DNA of 64,000 bases, from positions 2,055,001-2,119,000 of the forward strand of contig NZ_CP043633.1 in the NCBI RefSeq assembly GCF_012974865.1, in the 5' to 3' direction. The translations under genes were made by a program, and so were the position numbers. The DNA comes from Nonlabens sp. Ci31. Its GTDB lineage: Bacteria > Bacteroidota > Bacteroidia > Flavobacteriales > Flavobacteriaceae. Position 1 is the first letter of the stretch, and each line of letters opens with the position of its first letter. Shown piece after piece: positions 16,260 through 26,214 of this stretch. The notes beneath the pieces were generated by a model. That model was not told where the DNA came from, made no database searches, and was given only the letters and a program-made list of their open reading frames with translations.

Positions 16260-19200
16260 ATGAGAATAAAAGGTAAAATAAATATACTGCTTGCAGTAAC
16301 TCTTTTTGCAATGTTGCTTAGCTTAACAGTTACTGCCCAATTTAACCCTAGCTTATTGGGTAATGCCTTTGCTCAAGGAAACAACTGCTTTACGGTTACC
16401 CCTAACACACTCAACCAATCTGGTGCGATTTGGTCACCTGATCAAATCGATATGAATGCTGATTTTGTTATTGAGTTCCGAATTTTTTTAGGAACTAACG
16501 ATGCAAACGGTGCCGACGGACTCACCTTTGTTATTAAAAACAACCCAACGCCTTTAATAGGTAATGTAGGAGGTGGAATGGGGTATGAAGGGATTGCCAA
16601 TTCTATTGCGGTAGAATTTGATACCTATCAAAACAACGTTTTATCAGATCCATTTTTTGATCATATTGCTATTGTTTCTGGAGGTAATAATTTTCATACT
16701 TCAGCACAAAACTTGGCAGGACCTATAGTTGCTTCTGCTACATCTAATAATATAGAAGATGGACAAGAGCATGATGTACGTATAGAATGGAATGCTGCTA
16801 CGACAACCATGAGTATTTTCTTTGATTGTAATTTACGACTGTCTTATACGGGAGATTTAATCAATCAGGTGTTTGCAGGAAGCAATATTACTTATTTTGG
16901 ATTTACGGGTTCTACCGGTGGATTAGCAAACCTTCAATCACTTTGTTTTGATTACATTTCTTTTGCAACTGATGTCGGTACTCTTGATGACAGAGCCATC
17001 TGTATAGGAGGTAACGTTACTGATGTGGACGCGACTATAAATGGAGCCGTTGGATATCTTTGGACACCGGTTACGGGTGTCAGTAATCCAGCCATTGCAA
17101 ATCCTGTTTTTTCTCCTTCCTCTACGACTACCTACACAGTAGATATTACAAATGGATGTGGTAATAATATTCAGGAAGATTTTACCATTACCGTAGTCAG
17201 TACACCACCTACCGCAAACCCAGTGGCAGACCTTGCTGTTTGTGATGATGCCTCTAACGATGGAATCATCAATTATGACTTATCTACATTAGATGCGAGT
17301 GTTTTAGGAACTCAAGACCCTACACTTTTTGATGTGATTTATTATACCTCTCAAGCAGATGCTGATACGCAAATGAATCCGTTGCCATTAAACTTCACGA
17401 ATACGGCTGCTTGTACACGTATTTATGCCCGTATTGAATCGGTAACCAGTGCTTCTTGTTATGATACAACAGATTTTGAATTATGCGTAAGTCCACAACC
17501 AGTAGCTCATCCAGTAGCGACTTATAGGTTATGTGATGATCCCTCTAACAATAATTCTGAAGTCTTTGATCTGGTTTCTAGAAATCCTGAAATTCTCCTC
17601 ACTCAAAACCCAGCCGATTTCAATATAGAATACTTCACCTCTCCAGCAGATGCTGATTTAGGATCTGTAGGTGGGGCGACTCCTGTAAGCAACCTTTATA
17701 GTAGTGCTGGACAAATCATGTATGCACGTATAGAAAATAATGCCAATACCGACTGTTTTGATACCACATCATTTGATATCATTGTAGATGATCTCCCACT
17801 AGCAACAGCTCCTGCAGATTTGATTATTTGTGATGATGCTAGTAATGATGGGACCGAAGATATTGCGCTTTCACAATTTGATACGACCATTTTAAACGGA
17901 CAGACTACTCCTACTTTTGTAGTGTCTTACCATTTGAATCAAGCAGATGCTGATGCTGACGCTCCGGGACTTACGAGTCCTTTCACTATTACGACAGGTA
18001 CAACGACCATAGTTGCAAGAATAGACAATAGTGATAATCAAACTTGTTTTGATACCACTCCCATCAATATCATTCTCAACGAGCAACCAGTAGCTCATAC
18101 CGTTGCCGAATACCGTCTATGTGATACAGGTAATGACGGTGTAGAAGACTTTGATCTGAGTAGCCGAGATACAGAAGTCTTACTCACTCAAAACCCAGCA
18201 AACTTCAATATCGAATATTTTACTTCACAAGCTGATGCTGATTTGGGAAGTGCTGGAGGAGCAAGTCCGCTGCCAACTTCTTATAACAGTAGTGGCGAAA
18301 CTGTATTTGTGCGTATCGAAACTGCAGCCAATGCCACTTGTTATAATACCACAAGTTTTAATCTTGTAGTCGATGATTTACCCCTAGCAACAGCCCCAGC
18401 AGATTTGATTATTTGTGATGATGCTAGTAATGATGGGACTGAAGATATTGCGCTTTCACAATTTGATACCACTATTTTAAACGGACAGACTACTCCTACT
18501 TTTGTAGTGTCTTACCACTTGAATCAAGCAGATGCTGATGCTGACGCTCCGGGACTTACGAGTCCTTTCAATATTACGACAGGTACAACGACCATAGTTG
18601 CAAGAATAGACAATAGCGATAATCAAACTTGTTTTGATACCACTGCTATCAATATCATTCTCAACGAGCAAGCATTAGCTAATCCAGTTAGTGAATACCG
18701 TCTTTGTGATACAGGTAATGACGGTGTAGAAGACTTTGATCTGAGTAGCAGAGATACAGAAGTCCTGCTCACTCAAAACCCAGCAAACTTCAATATCGAA
18801 TATTTTACTTCTCAAGCTGATGCCGATTTGGGAAGTGCCGGAGGAGCAAGTCCGCTGCCAACTTCTTATAACAGTAGTGGCGAAACTGTATTTGTGCGTA
18901 TCGAAACTGCAGCCAATGCCACTTGTTATAATACCACAAGTTTTAATCTTGTAGTCGATGATTTACCCCTAGCAACAACTCCAGCAGATTTGATTATTTG
19001 TGATGATGCTAGTAATGACGGGACCGAAGATATTGCGCTTTCACAATTTGACGCTGCTGTATTAAATGGACAAACTACTTCTACTTTTGTAGTGTCTTAC
19101 CACTTGAATCAAGCAGATGCTGATGCTGACGCTCCGGGACTTACGAGTCCTTTCAATATTACGACAGGTACAACGACCATAGTTGCAAGAATAGACAATA

Positions 19201-21107
19201 CAGATAATCAAACCTGTTACAATACCACTCCTATCACGATCATCCTTAATGAGCAAGCAGTGGCCAACAACGTTGCCGAATACCGTATTTGTGATGATGC
19301 TAGTAACGACGGTGTAGAAGATTTTGACCTTAGTACTCAAGACAGTCAAGTTTTAGGAACTCAAAACGCCGCTAACTTTACCATAGCATACTTTACTTCA
19401 CAAGCAGATGCTGATTTGGGAAGTACTGGTGGAGCAACTCCGTTACCTACTATTTACAATAGTGGTTCTGCGACGCTTTTTGTAAGAATACAGACCAATG
19501 CCAATAACAGCTGTTACGACACTGCTGTAATTGATCTATTTGTAGACCCATTACCACTTGCAGGAACTCCAGCAGATATTATTGTGTGTGATGATCCGTC
19601 TAATGATGGAACAGAAGATGTGGACTTATCTCAGTTTGATAGTGCGATCCTCGATGGACAGACCAACCCTAGTTTTAATGTGACCTATCACGCCTCTCAA
19701 GCAGATGCTAATGCTAATGCAAGTCCATTGTCCAGTCCTTATGCAGTGACCAGCACCACACCTAATCTATTTGCTAGAATAGATAATGCTGATAATGATA
19801 GCTGTTACACGACAACTACTTTTAGATTTGTGATCAGTCCTACTCCTACGGCAAATTCAGTATTGGATATGATTACTTGTGATGATCCTGGAAATGATGG
19901 CTCTGAGGTATTTGATTTAAGCATGGCAAATAGCCAAGTATTAAATGGACAAAACTCCAGTGATTTCAATATCACCTTCCACCCATCACAAAATGATGCC
20001 AACATGAATACTGCTGCGTTAGCTACTTCTTATGCAAGTGACAGCATTACTCCAGAAACTATTTTTGTAAGAATAGAAGCAATCTCAAATCCGGTTTGTT
20101 TTGATACGACCAGTTTTACCTTAACCGTAAGTGAACAGCCTACGGCAGGAACTGGAACTGACGTGGTAGGTTGTGATGACATCAGTAACGATGGTTTTGA
20201 AGAATTTGACTTCAGTACACAAGATGCTGCGATCTATAACGGTCAAAGTACAACGGACTTCAATGTGACGTATCACAGCAATGCAACAGATGCTGACAAT
20301 GATGTCAATGCTTTGAGTTTTCCTTATACCAATACTTCTAGAACACAAACTATTTATGCAAGAATAGAGAATGCTGCTCATCAAGATTGTTATGACCTAT
20401 CTACTTTTAGAATAGAAGTATTTGCACGACCTGTTATTGCTGACCAAGGACCTTATACTATTTGTGCAGGTGTTGCCGAAACAATTGACGCTGGCCCAGG
20501 ATTCTCTAGCTACCTGTGGTCTACTGGGGAAACAACACAAACTATTGATGTTGCTTCTGGTGGCGATTATACGGTAACGGTAACCAACAGCGATGGTTGT
20601 GACAGTACGGCAACAGTAACGGTTGTGGAGTCTGATGTAGCGGTAATTGAACGAATCGATGTAGGACAGTTTGAAGTGAATACCAACACACTAACTGCGA
20701 TTGTCACTGGAAGTGGTGATTACGAATTCTCATTAGATGACTTCGTGTATCAAGACAGCCAGCGATTTAATAATCTGTATCCAGGATTCTATACCATCTA
20801 TGTAAAAGATAAAAACGGTTGTGGAACCGTATCTATGAGTGCTGTCATCATAGGCGGACCTCCTTATTTTACTCCTAATCAAGATGGGTATCACGATACC
20901 TGGCAAGTCATTGCGGTAGAAACCATTCCTGACGCGAGCATCTATATTTTTGACCGTCACGGTAAATTATTAAAACAAGTAAGCGCTACGGGTCGAGGAT
21001 GGGACGGAACTTATAATGGAGCTCCTATGCCATCCAGTGATTACTGGTACTTAGTAGAATTAGCTGACGGGCGTAGTTTTAAAGGCCACTTTGCTTTAAA
21101 GCGATAA
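16260..21107 (+). CDS. Giant T9SS type-B adhesin with L-type lectin domain and 11 repeats
   Basis: 1615 residues. A signal peptide covers about 1-26. An L-type (legume-like) lectin domain spans about 30-240 (GANGADGLTFV-type motif, NSIAVEFDTYQN, DGQEHDVRIEWN, YFGFTGSTGG). A PKD/Ig-like segment follows. Eleven repeats of roughly 97 residues come next, each starting near CDDxSNDG and containing F.V.YH..QADAD and VFARI-type strands. Then an Ig-like module (FSSYLWSTGETTQ, about 1425) and a type-B C-terminal sorting domain (PYFTPNQDGYHDTW, IYIFDRHGKL, GWDGTYNG, GHFALKR). Probably a cell-surface adhesin binding polysaccharide. Central repeats are almost identical at DNA level with a 585-bp period (units near 17797, 18382 and 18967), which makes length variation by recombination likely. 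Confidence 0.9.
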   Translation: MRIKGKINILLAVTLFAMLLSLTVTAQFNPSLLGNAFAQGNNCFTVTPNTLNQSGAIWSPDQIDMNADFVIEFRIFLGTNDANGADGLTFVIKNNPTPLIGNVGGGMGYEGIANSIAVEFDTYQNNVLSDPFFDHIAIVSGGNNFHTSAQNLAGPIVASATSNNIEDGQEHDVRIEWNAATTTMSIFFDCNLRLSYTGDLINQVFAGSNITYFGFTGSTGGLANLQSLCFDYISFATDVGTLDDRAICIGGNVTDVDATINGAVGYLWTPVTGVSNPAIANPVFSPSSTTTYTVDITNGCGNNIQEDFTITVVSTPPTANPVADLAVCDDASNDGIINYDLSTLDASVLGTQDPTLFDVIYYTSQADADTQMNPLPLNFTNTAACTRIYARIESVTSASCYDTTDFELCVSPQPVAHPVATYRLCDDPSNNNSEVFDLVSRNPEILLTQNPADFNIEYFTSPADADLGSVGGATPVSNLYSSAGQIMYARIENNANTDCFDTTSFDIIVDDLPLATAPADLIICDDASNDGTEDIALSQFDTTILNGQTTPTFVVSYHLNQADADADAPGLTSPFTITTGTTTIVARIDNSDNQTCFDTTPINIILNEQPVAHTVAEYRLCDTGNDGVEDFDLSSRDTEVLLTQNPANFNIEYFTSQADADLGSAGGASPLPTSYNSSGETVFVRIETAANATCYNTTSFNLVVDDLPLATAPADLIICDDASNDGTEDIALSQFDTTILNGQTTPTFVVSYHLNQADADADAPGLTSPFNITTGTTTIVARIDNSDNQTCFDTTAINIILNEQALANPVSEYRLCDTGNDGVEDFDLSSRDTEVLLTQNPANFNIEYFTSQADADLGSAGGASPLPTSYNSSGETVFVRIETAANATCYNTTSFNLVVDDLPLATTPADLIICDDASNDGTEDIALSQFDAAVLNGQTTSTFVVSYHLNQADADADAPGLTSPFNITTGTTTIVARIDNTDNQTCYNTTPITIILNEQAVANNVAEYRICDDASNDGVEDFDLSTQDSQVLGTQNAANFTIAYFTSQADADLGSTGGATPLPTIYNSGSATLFVRIQTNANNSCYDTAVIDLFVDPLPLAGTPADIIVCDDPSNDGTEDVDLSQFDSAILDGQTNPSFNVTYHASQADANANASPLSSPYAVTSTTPNLFARIDNADNDSCYTTTTFRFVISPTPTANSVLDMITCDDPGNDGSEVFDLSMANSQVLNGQNSSDFNITFHPSQNDANMNTAALATSYASDSITPETIFVRIEAISNPVCFDTTSFTLTVSEQPTAGTGTDVVGCDDISNDGFEEFDFSTQDAAIYNGQSTTDFNVTYHSNATDADNDVNALSFPYTNTSRTQTIYARIENAAHQDCYDLSTFRIEVFARPVIADQGPYTICAGVAETIDAGPGFSSYLWSTGETTQTIDVASGGDYTVTVTNSDGCDSTATVTVVESDVAVIERIDVGQFEVNTNTLTAIVTGSGDYEFSLDDFVYQDSQRFNNLYPGFYTIYVKDKNGCGTVSMSAVIIGGPPYFTPNQDGYHDTWQVIAVETIPDASIYIFDRHGKLLKQVSATGRGWDGTYNGAPMPSSDYWYLVELADGRSFKGHFALKR

Positions 21108-21546
21108 TCCCAACTGGTTCCTAAATAATAAAAGCGAGTTATTGAAAAATAACTCGCTTTTGTATTTTAATAGATCTGCACAGCTGGCGCGAGCGTCTCG
21201 CTCGTGATCTACATAGCAACAGTAAAGAGGTATCATAAAAAAAAGGAAAGCTAGCAATGGCTTTCCTTTTATATTTAAGTAGAATAAGGTGAATCTAATC
21301 ATAATAATCACAAGAATTTTTATCCTGTAATTTCTGATTTATTCTTCCTTAAATCTATTATTTTTAAGCTGTCGCAACAGCAATAAAATCGTTCTTTTAA
21401 ATAGGCTCCTTATGGGATGTTATGGAAATGTGCGGTAGGCCTTTTATTTAAAAGAACGAGCGAGTTTTCAAACGTTCTTAAATTTACCGTATTTGGTCAA
21501 ATTGTGACAGTTATGGTTCCTTTTTTATGAGGTTGCAGCTTCTTTT
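21108..21546. other. Intergenic with two hairpins and a small GC-rich repeat
   Basis: Besides the terminator at 21130 it contains a second hairpin at 21241-21270 (AAAGGAAAGC...GCTTTCCTTT) and, at 21186-21212, GGCGCGAGCGTCTCGCTCGTG. The last is a short GC-rich palindrome (CGAGCG/CGCTCG) unlike its AT-rich surroundings and probably a dispersed mini-repeat. No gene seen. Confidence 0.6.
21130..21162 (+). terminator. Terminator after the giant T9SS gene
   Basis: AAAAGCGAGTTATT...AATAACTCGCTTTT with a T-rich tail, 25 bp after the stop codon. Confidence 0.85.
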
Positions 21547-21951
21547 TTAAAATGAACTATTTTTCTCTTTCGAGTTCAGCTGCTCCACCACCAAAACAAA
21601 CAAAATTCCCAAAGTGTACATCAATAGATCCCACCAAGAAAAGCTGGTCCCTATAACCACTCTTGCCCATTTGTTTTCTTCCAGACCCAATAGGCTTATC
21701 AATTGTAAATACTGAGCGGTTTCTATCGCGTAAGCAAAAAGCAACGTACCAGCAGCTGCGGTAACTACTCTTAGACCACTTACTGACATCAATAGCGCAT
21801 ATAAGAGTATCACGACAAAAAAATCTCCTAAATAGGGGCGTATAAAGCCGTCGTGAACATAGCGTTCAATGAGTACTTCGAGAATAAACAGGAGTAGGGC
21901 AGTTAAGATATATAGGCTTCTTTGCTTTTTATTTATGGGAAATGCGCGCAT
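21547..21951 (-). CDS. DUF2809-family membrane protein
   Basis: 134 residues with four membrane spans. The pattern ERYVHDGFIRPYLGDFFVVILLYALL (about 29-54) is the signature of DUF2809/VanZ-like small membrane proteins, and FSWWDLLMYTLGI near the end also fits. Function unknown. Its start overlaps the end of the DUF1361 gene by 23 bp, so the two are translationally coupled. Confidence 0.8.
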   Translation of the reverse strand: MRAFPINKKQRSLYILTALLLFILEVLIERYVHDGFIRPYLGDFFVVILLYALLMSVSGLRVVTAAAGTLLFAYAIETAQYLQLISLLGLEENKWARVVIGTSFSWWDLLMYTLGILFVLVVEQLNSKEKNSSF

Positions 21952-22597
21952 TGTAATTTTTAAAAAGTGTGTAGGTCACTATAAGAAATAGACTCATACT
22001 GCCTATCATCAACCACGCATCTTGATGAGAAAAGGCATGTATAAAAAGGCCGGCCATGTCTAAAAATAATTGCTGTGGGTGTTGTATCACATCCCAAGTA
22101 TTCCATCGCAGTGCACGGCCCAGGTAAATACCGTAACCACAAAGAAACAAGATGCTACATTCAAAAATACGCTCCCATTTCTTATGTGGCAGCCATCCTT
22201 TCTCACTTAAAAGGAAACTCATATCTCTCAAGCTTAGGAATCCTAGAAATAGTCCTGTAATACTAAAACTGAGGATGAGCAAAGATTCATAAACCAGCCA
22301 ATTACTGGCAGCATGTCTGATGTGAATCAAATCGGTCAGTATGTAAGGCGCATTAGGTAGGAATGCCAGCCAGATAAGGAATGTGGCGATGAGGTTTGTG
22401 GTGGTTACGCTTTCGCGAAAGCGCAACCGTACCAACATCACATAAGGAATAAAAGCCAGAAACAAGTTCCAAACTAAGAAGAGCATGGAATAATGATGCG
22501 TGATTTTCATACGCAATCCCAGGAGTACTATACTCAACAAGGTGAGCGCTGTTACTTGCTTAAATTCAGAAAAGCCTTGAATAACTATTGATTTCAT
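21929..22597 (-). CDS. DUF1361-family membrane protein
   Basis: About 222 residues from the chosen start at 22597 (MKSIVIQGFSEF). A longer frame to 22705 exists but would overlap the upstream gene by about 100 bp. Several membrane spans; the DUF1361 core is recognisable by NLFLAFIPYVM, WLAFLPNAPYILTDLIHIRH (about 115-134 of the longer frame) and GRALRWNTWDV. Function unknown. The 16-bp palindrome is in frame at 22408-22423, encoding RFRES in a loop between spans. Forms an operon with its neighbours. Confidence 0.82.
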   Translation of the reverse strand: MKSIVIQGFSEFKQVTALTLLSIVLLGLRMKITHHYSMLFLVWNLFLAFIPYVMLVRLRFRESVTTTNLIATFLIWLAFLPNAPYILTDLIHIRHAASNWLVYESLLILSFSITGLFLGFLSLRDMSFLLSEKGWLPHKKWERIFECSILFLCGYGIYLGRALRWNTWDVIQHPQQLFLDMAGLFIHAFSHQDAWLMIGSMSLFLIVTYTLFKNYNARISHK

Positions 22598-22607
22598 AAG
22601 GTTTGAT

Positions 22608-22916
22608 TTATACAAATTGAAGAGCGATATAAGAATACAACACAGCGATAGGGATATGAAGTAGGAGTATATATATGGTGAATAGCGCTTCTTTAAAAGG
22701 GACAAAGCCTAAGAAAAAGTTTGCCATCACTATAAGGAACATCACGGCATTTATCAAAAATGCCAGAAGCAAAATTCCTAAGCCTACACTTATAAAAGGC
22801 TCGTAATCGCTTGCTACATAAAGTAAAAAATCTAATGTCTCGGCAGCAAATGATATTCCAGCTAGTTGTACCGATATCCTATTCTGCTTTTGTAGTCTAT
22901 TGAGGAAGGTCTTCAT
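22608..22916 (-). CDS. Small three-span membrane protein
   Basis: 102 residues: an amphipathic N-terminus, then hydrophobic stretches at about 27-35, 42-70 and 76-100. No recognised family. It overlaps the end of the DUF4173-like gene by 20 bp and precedes the DUF1361 gene by 10 bp, so it is part of the same minus-strand operon. Confidence 0.6.
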   Translation of the reverse strand: MKTFLNRLQKQNRISVQLAGISFAAETLDFLLYVASDYEPFISVGLGILLLAFLINAVMFLIVMANFFLGFVPFKEALFTIYILLLHIPIAVLYSYIALQFV

Positions 22917-24306
22917 GATCCAGTCCTAGTTGATGAGCGATCCAATTAAATTCTTGCCAGTTGCGATTTATAAAAATAGCTTCATTATACGGGTCACTAT
23001 AGTACCTATAACCGCTTTTTTGCTGGCTGTACAGGTCATATAAGCCCTGCTCTTTTAGAACCAATGCATTTTGAGGAAGGAGACTTTCTAGATAAGACTG
23101 GTCTATTTTATCTGCTTTGATATTGTGATCGGTAATAATTGCTGACCAGTTGATCAGTGCATAAATGGCAATGATAACGTAGCCTACCGCCATATTGCGT
23201 CTTAATAAATACACAAAATTGAGTCGGTGAGTGACTTTAAGATAGGTGGTAAAGAGTCCTATAATGGTGAGAAAAAGATATACCATCACACCTATGCGTT
23301 TATGGGTCAGTCCATGATCTTGTATATAGATATAGTTTTTTATACAGATACTAACAACGAGCAGGGCATTGAGTCCTATCCATATATAGGTGAGCGTTCT
23401 TAACTTCTGATTGTTCTTTAAAAAATTGACGTCTCCGCGAAATATGAAAGCGATAACTCCCAAAGCAAGAACGATACTTACTATGGATGCATACACTCCT
23501 TGATGCACTGCATCAGATAATATACGGGCTTCTAGATCGGTGATACTGGTCAAGAATAGGATTTCTGTAATCAAGACGAGACACAGCAAGATATTCAAAC
23601 ACAGGATAGAGATAAAACCTATTTGGGATTCATTAGCAACACTTTTTAATTGGAGGTCATTAAGCGCATTGGGCACCAGTTGATTCGGGTAATTTTGATC
23701 CCTAGCAGTAACCTCTTTAATAGGTTGCGGATCATGAATATTTGCCATAATAAACGCTCCTAGAACAGCTGTAAAGATCCAAAGCATATCTATAAACGAG
23801 AAGTCTATAGCTGTTAATGCTTTTTGGAAAACAGGATTAGAAGAACGGTATAAAACAGTAAATACCACTACTAAAACCGAAGGTATACCAATCAACTTTA
23901 TGACTTGACCTGTAGCTATCTTTTTCTTAGGTTCACCTATTTTAGGTGGCTCCAGTTGATAAAAAAAGGAATGAAATATTCCAAAAACAGCGTTGTAAAA
24001 TCCGTTGAGCCAACTCACATAGATACTGCTTCGACAGCTGGCGACATAACCTATATACATTAAAGTGCTTAAAAAATAAGCAGCAATACTCCAGGCAGAA
24101 CCGTGCACGCTGATCGCTACAGCACTGGAAAGCATGGCTGTGCCACTGAAGATAATACTGCTTTTTAACAAGATTTCTTTGCGAGTAATAGCTAGTGCGA
24201 CCATTAAGAAGGTACTGTAAAGCAAGGCATTGATTCCTAAACTTTGTGTGTAGAATAAGGTGGCAAATAGGAGGCCGCCGACGGTGATGATGATTGTTTT
24301 TTTCAT
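22897..24306 (-). CDS. DUF4173/DUF4153-family polytopic membrane protein
   Basis: 469 residues with about 11 hydrophobic segments. The motif LYRSSNPVFQKALTAI (about 155-170) and the C-terminal DPYNEAIFINRNWQEFNW match DUF4173 proteins of Bacteroidota. Role unknown; these genes are often next to small winged-helix regulators, as here. The gene follows the Coq4-like gene after only 4 bp. Confidence 0.75.
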   Translation of the reverse strand: MKKTIIITVGGLLFATLFYTQSLGINALLYSTFLMVALAITRKEILLKSSIIFSGTAMLSSAVAISVHGSAWSIAAYFLSTLMYIGYVASCRSSIYVSWLNGFYNAVFGIFHSFFYQLEPPKIGEPKKKIATGQVIKLIGIPSVLVVVFTVLYRSSNPVFQKALTAIDFSFIDMLWIFTAVLGAFIMANIHDPQPIKEVTARDQNYPNQLVPNALNDLQLKSVANESQIGFISILCLNILLCLVLITEILFLTSITDLEARILSDAVHQGVYASIVSIVLALGVIAFIFRGDVNFLKNNQKLRTLTYIWIGLNALLVVSICIKNYIYIQDHGLTHKRIGVMVYLFLTIIGLFTTYLKVTHRLNFVYLLRRNMAVGYVIIAIYALINWSAIITDHNIKADKIDQSYLESLLPQNALVLKEQGLYDLYSQQKSGYRYYSDPYNEAIFINRNWQEFNWIAHQLGLDHEDLPQ

Positions 24307-24310
24307 TTTG

Positions 24311-24823
24311 TTATGAATTTATAGTGACAAGAGTTGATTTAAAAAATGCGATAGGAGAGGAGAGGTATTGTTTAAAATCCAATTGATGAATAGGATCAGA
24401 CGCGCTACCGTTTAAATAGGCATCAGTAAATAACAGGTGCTGGTCTATATATAAAACGGCACCTACCAGCATGGCGAGTAAGACAAAAGGACTGCGTTTG
24501 CCATTTCCCCACAACCAGTATTGCATGCCTATTTCTTGGGCGGTGTCTATTTTAAAGTCAGTAAGCACATGGAAGATGTCATGATCTTCGCAACGCGGTT
24601 GTGGTTCTAGTTTATGCTGCAATAGAAAACAACCCAAATGGAACCCCAAGCTTTCTTTTGGATAGGACAGGAGTTCCTTAGTATGTACCTTCCATGAGGG
24701 GCCTTTTTTGAATTTCATATACAGGTGGCTTGCGATCTCAAAGGAGTGACAGACAAATAGCTCTCGTAGTAGTCTTAAAGTACTTTGTATTTCAAAGTAA
24801 ATAGATAAAAAAAAGGTTTTCAT
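24311..24823 (-). CDS. Coq4-like protein
   Basis: About 170 residues. The sequence CEDHDIFHVLTDFKIDTAQEIG contains an exact HDxxH-x11-E motif, the metal-binding signature of Coq4, a ubiquinone-pathway scaffold or decarboxylase. In Bacteroidota, which use menaquinone, the role of these relatives is unknown. MQYWLWGNGKRS and a C-terminal hydrophobic segment also fit. The start is uncertain: codons 8-16 of the frame from 24823 are made of a palindromic operator-like site, so translation might begin later (ATG at 24716-24718), although family alignment from memory favours some N-terminal residues before that. Confidence 0.7.
   Translation of the reverse strand: MKTFFLSIYFEIQSTLRLLRELFVCHSFEIASHLYMKFKKGPSWKVHTKELLSYPKESLGFHLGCFLLQHKLEPQPRCEDHDIFHVLTDFKIDTAQEIGMQYWLWGNGKRSPFVLLAMLVGAVLYIDQHLLFTDAYLNGSASDPIHQLDFKQYLSSPIAFFKSTLVTINS
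24775..24801. promoter_or_regulatory. Palindromic operator-like site A
   Basis: TTAAAGT-ACTTTG-TATTT-CAAAGT-AAA. The 17-bp core is the exact reverse complement of the core at 26853-26879, while the flanking TTAAAGT and AAA are the same in the same orientation. Two such sites framing one regulator gene suggest an operator of that regulator. Confidence 0.5.
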
Positions 24824-24835
24824 AATAGGCTGCAT

Positions 24836-25254
24836 TTTATATGATGAAGTAAGGTGTTCATTTTAAGTTGTTTTAGTTTCTTTAAATTCACTGTTTAAAG
24901 TGATTGGTTTAGGTTTTGTTTTTTCGATTTAGTTATTCGTTAGTTTCCGTTGCTTACCACTTCGACAAACTTAGTACAGGGCATAAATGGTGGGGAAACA
25001 CTTGCTTGATATATTTTCTCATTCCTCCTTCTTAATCTCGATTTTCAAATTGTTTTCTACGCTTCGATAAGTTTATGCTGAGTTTACTTGTGCTGAGCTT
25101 TTGTCAAAGTATCGGATTTCTCAAGGCAGCGCTCTGTGCAACTGACATTTTGTATTTTGTATTTTCCACATAACACATAACACATAACACATAACACATA
25201 CCACATTTCTCATTCCCAAAAATCGTCTTCATTTTTTTCACTTCATACTTTATA
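24836..25254. other. Intergenic with short tandem repeat and REP-like debris
   Basis: It contains about five tandem units of CACATAA at 25169-25203 and fragments such as CTTCGATAAGTTTATGCTGAG that resemble dispersed flavobacterial repeats. No gene seen. Confidence 0.55.
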
Positions 25255-25551
25255 CTAAAATCCTCCACCTATCAATTTCTCCAGTGCGTCTATGTGTTTT
25301 TTGAATTCGAGTTTACCGATGTCTGTCGCTATGTATTTTGTATTTGGTTTGCGACCTATAAAGCTTTTTTCTACTCTGATATAATCTTCTTTTTCCAGTG
25401 CTTTTGCATGACTGGCGAGATTTCCATCCGTCACATCCAGCAATTCTTTGAGTTCTTTAAAGTCGGCATGATCGTTCACTACGAGCACGGACATAATGCC
25501 CAGTCGTATGCGGTGATCAAATGCTTTATTTAATTTGTTTATTAAACTCAA
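25255..25551 (-). CDS. Winged-helix transcriptional regulator (HTH_34 type)
   Basis: 98 residues, a compact winged helix: FDHRIRLGIMSVLVVND (helix 1), FKELKELLDVTDGNLASHAKALEKEDYI (recognition region), then the wing IGRKPNTKYIATDIGKLEFKKHI. This type belongs to the ArsR/MarR-like HTH_34 group, usually co-transcribed with membrane proteins in Bacteroidota. Likely target: the two ACTTTG...CAAAGT palindromes at 24775 and 26853. It lies downstream of the 103-bp repeat array. Confidence 0.85.
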   Translation of the reverse strand: MSLINKLNKAFDHRIRLGIMSVLVVNDHADFKELKELLDVTDGNLASHAKALEKEDYIRVEKSFIGRKPNTKYIATDIGKLEFKKHIDALEKLIGGGF

Positions 25552-25584
25552 ATTCTTTTATCTTTTCTATTATAATTTTAGTGG

Positions 25585-26214
25585 CAGACGGAAGTCTGCC
25601 GCTAGGAATTTATTTTGTCGCCTGCGGCCTTGTTTTTATTTAGCCGAATGAATTCGGCTTTTTCATTCTCCATATCTTCACAACGGGCAGACGGAACTCT
25701 GCCGCTAGGAATCTATTTTGTCGCCTGCGGCCTTGTTTTTATTTAGCCGAATGAATTCGGCTTTTTCATTCTCCATATCTTCACAACGGGCAGACGGAAT
25801 TCTGCCTCTAGGAATCTATTTTGTCGCCTGCGGCCTTGTTTTTATTTAGCCGAATGAATTCGGCTTTTTCATTCTCCATATCTTCACAACGGGCAGACGG
25901 AAGTCTGCCTCTAGGAATCTATTTTGTCGCCTGCGGCCTTGTTTTTATTTAGCCGAATGAATTCGGCTTTTTCATTCTCCATATCTTCACAACGGGCAGA
26001 CGGAACTCTGCGCTAGGAATCTATTTTGTCGCCTGCGGCCTTGTTTTTATTTAGCCGAATGAATTCGGCTTTTTCATTCTCCATATCTTCACAACGGGCA
26101 GACGGAACTCTGCGCTAGGAATCTATTTTGTCGCCTGCGGCCTTGTTTTTATTTAGCCGAACGAATTCGGCTTTTTCATTCTCCATATCCTCACAACGGG
26201 TAGACGGAAGTAAA
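25585..26214. repeat. Six tandem copies of a 103-bp hairpin-rich repeat plus a partial seventh
   Basis: Units start near 25585, 25688, 25791, 25894, 25997 and 26099, with a partial unit from 26201; the last two are one base shorter. Each unit contains three dyads: GGCAGA...TCTGCC, GCCTGCGGC, and AGCCGAAT-GA-ATTCGGCT followed by TTTTT on the plus strand, which looks like a terminator. Copies differ at few positions, clustered around the GGAAGTC/GGAACTC/GGAATTC of the first dyad. No spacers, so not CRISPR. The array lies between two minus-strand genes of one putative transcription unit. Confidence 0.92.

Noticed and set aside
25585..26214. CRISPR array
   Set aside because: Units are directly contiguous 103-bp repeats with no unique spacers and no cas genes.
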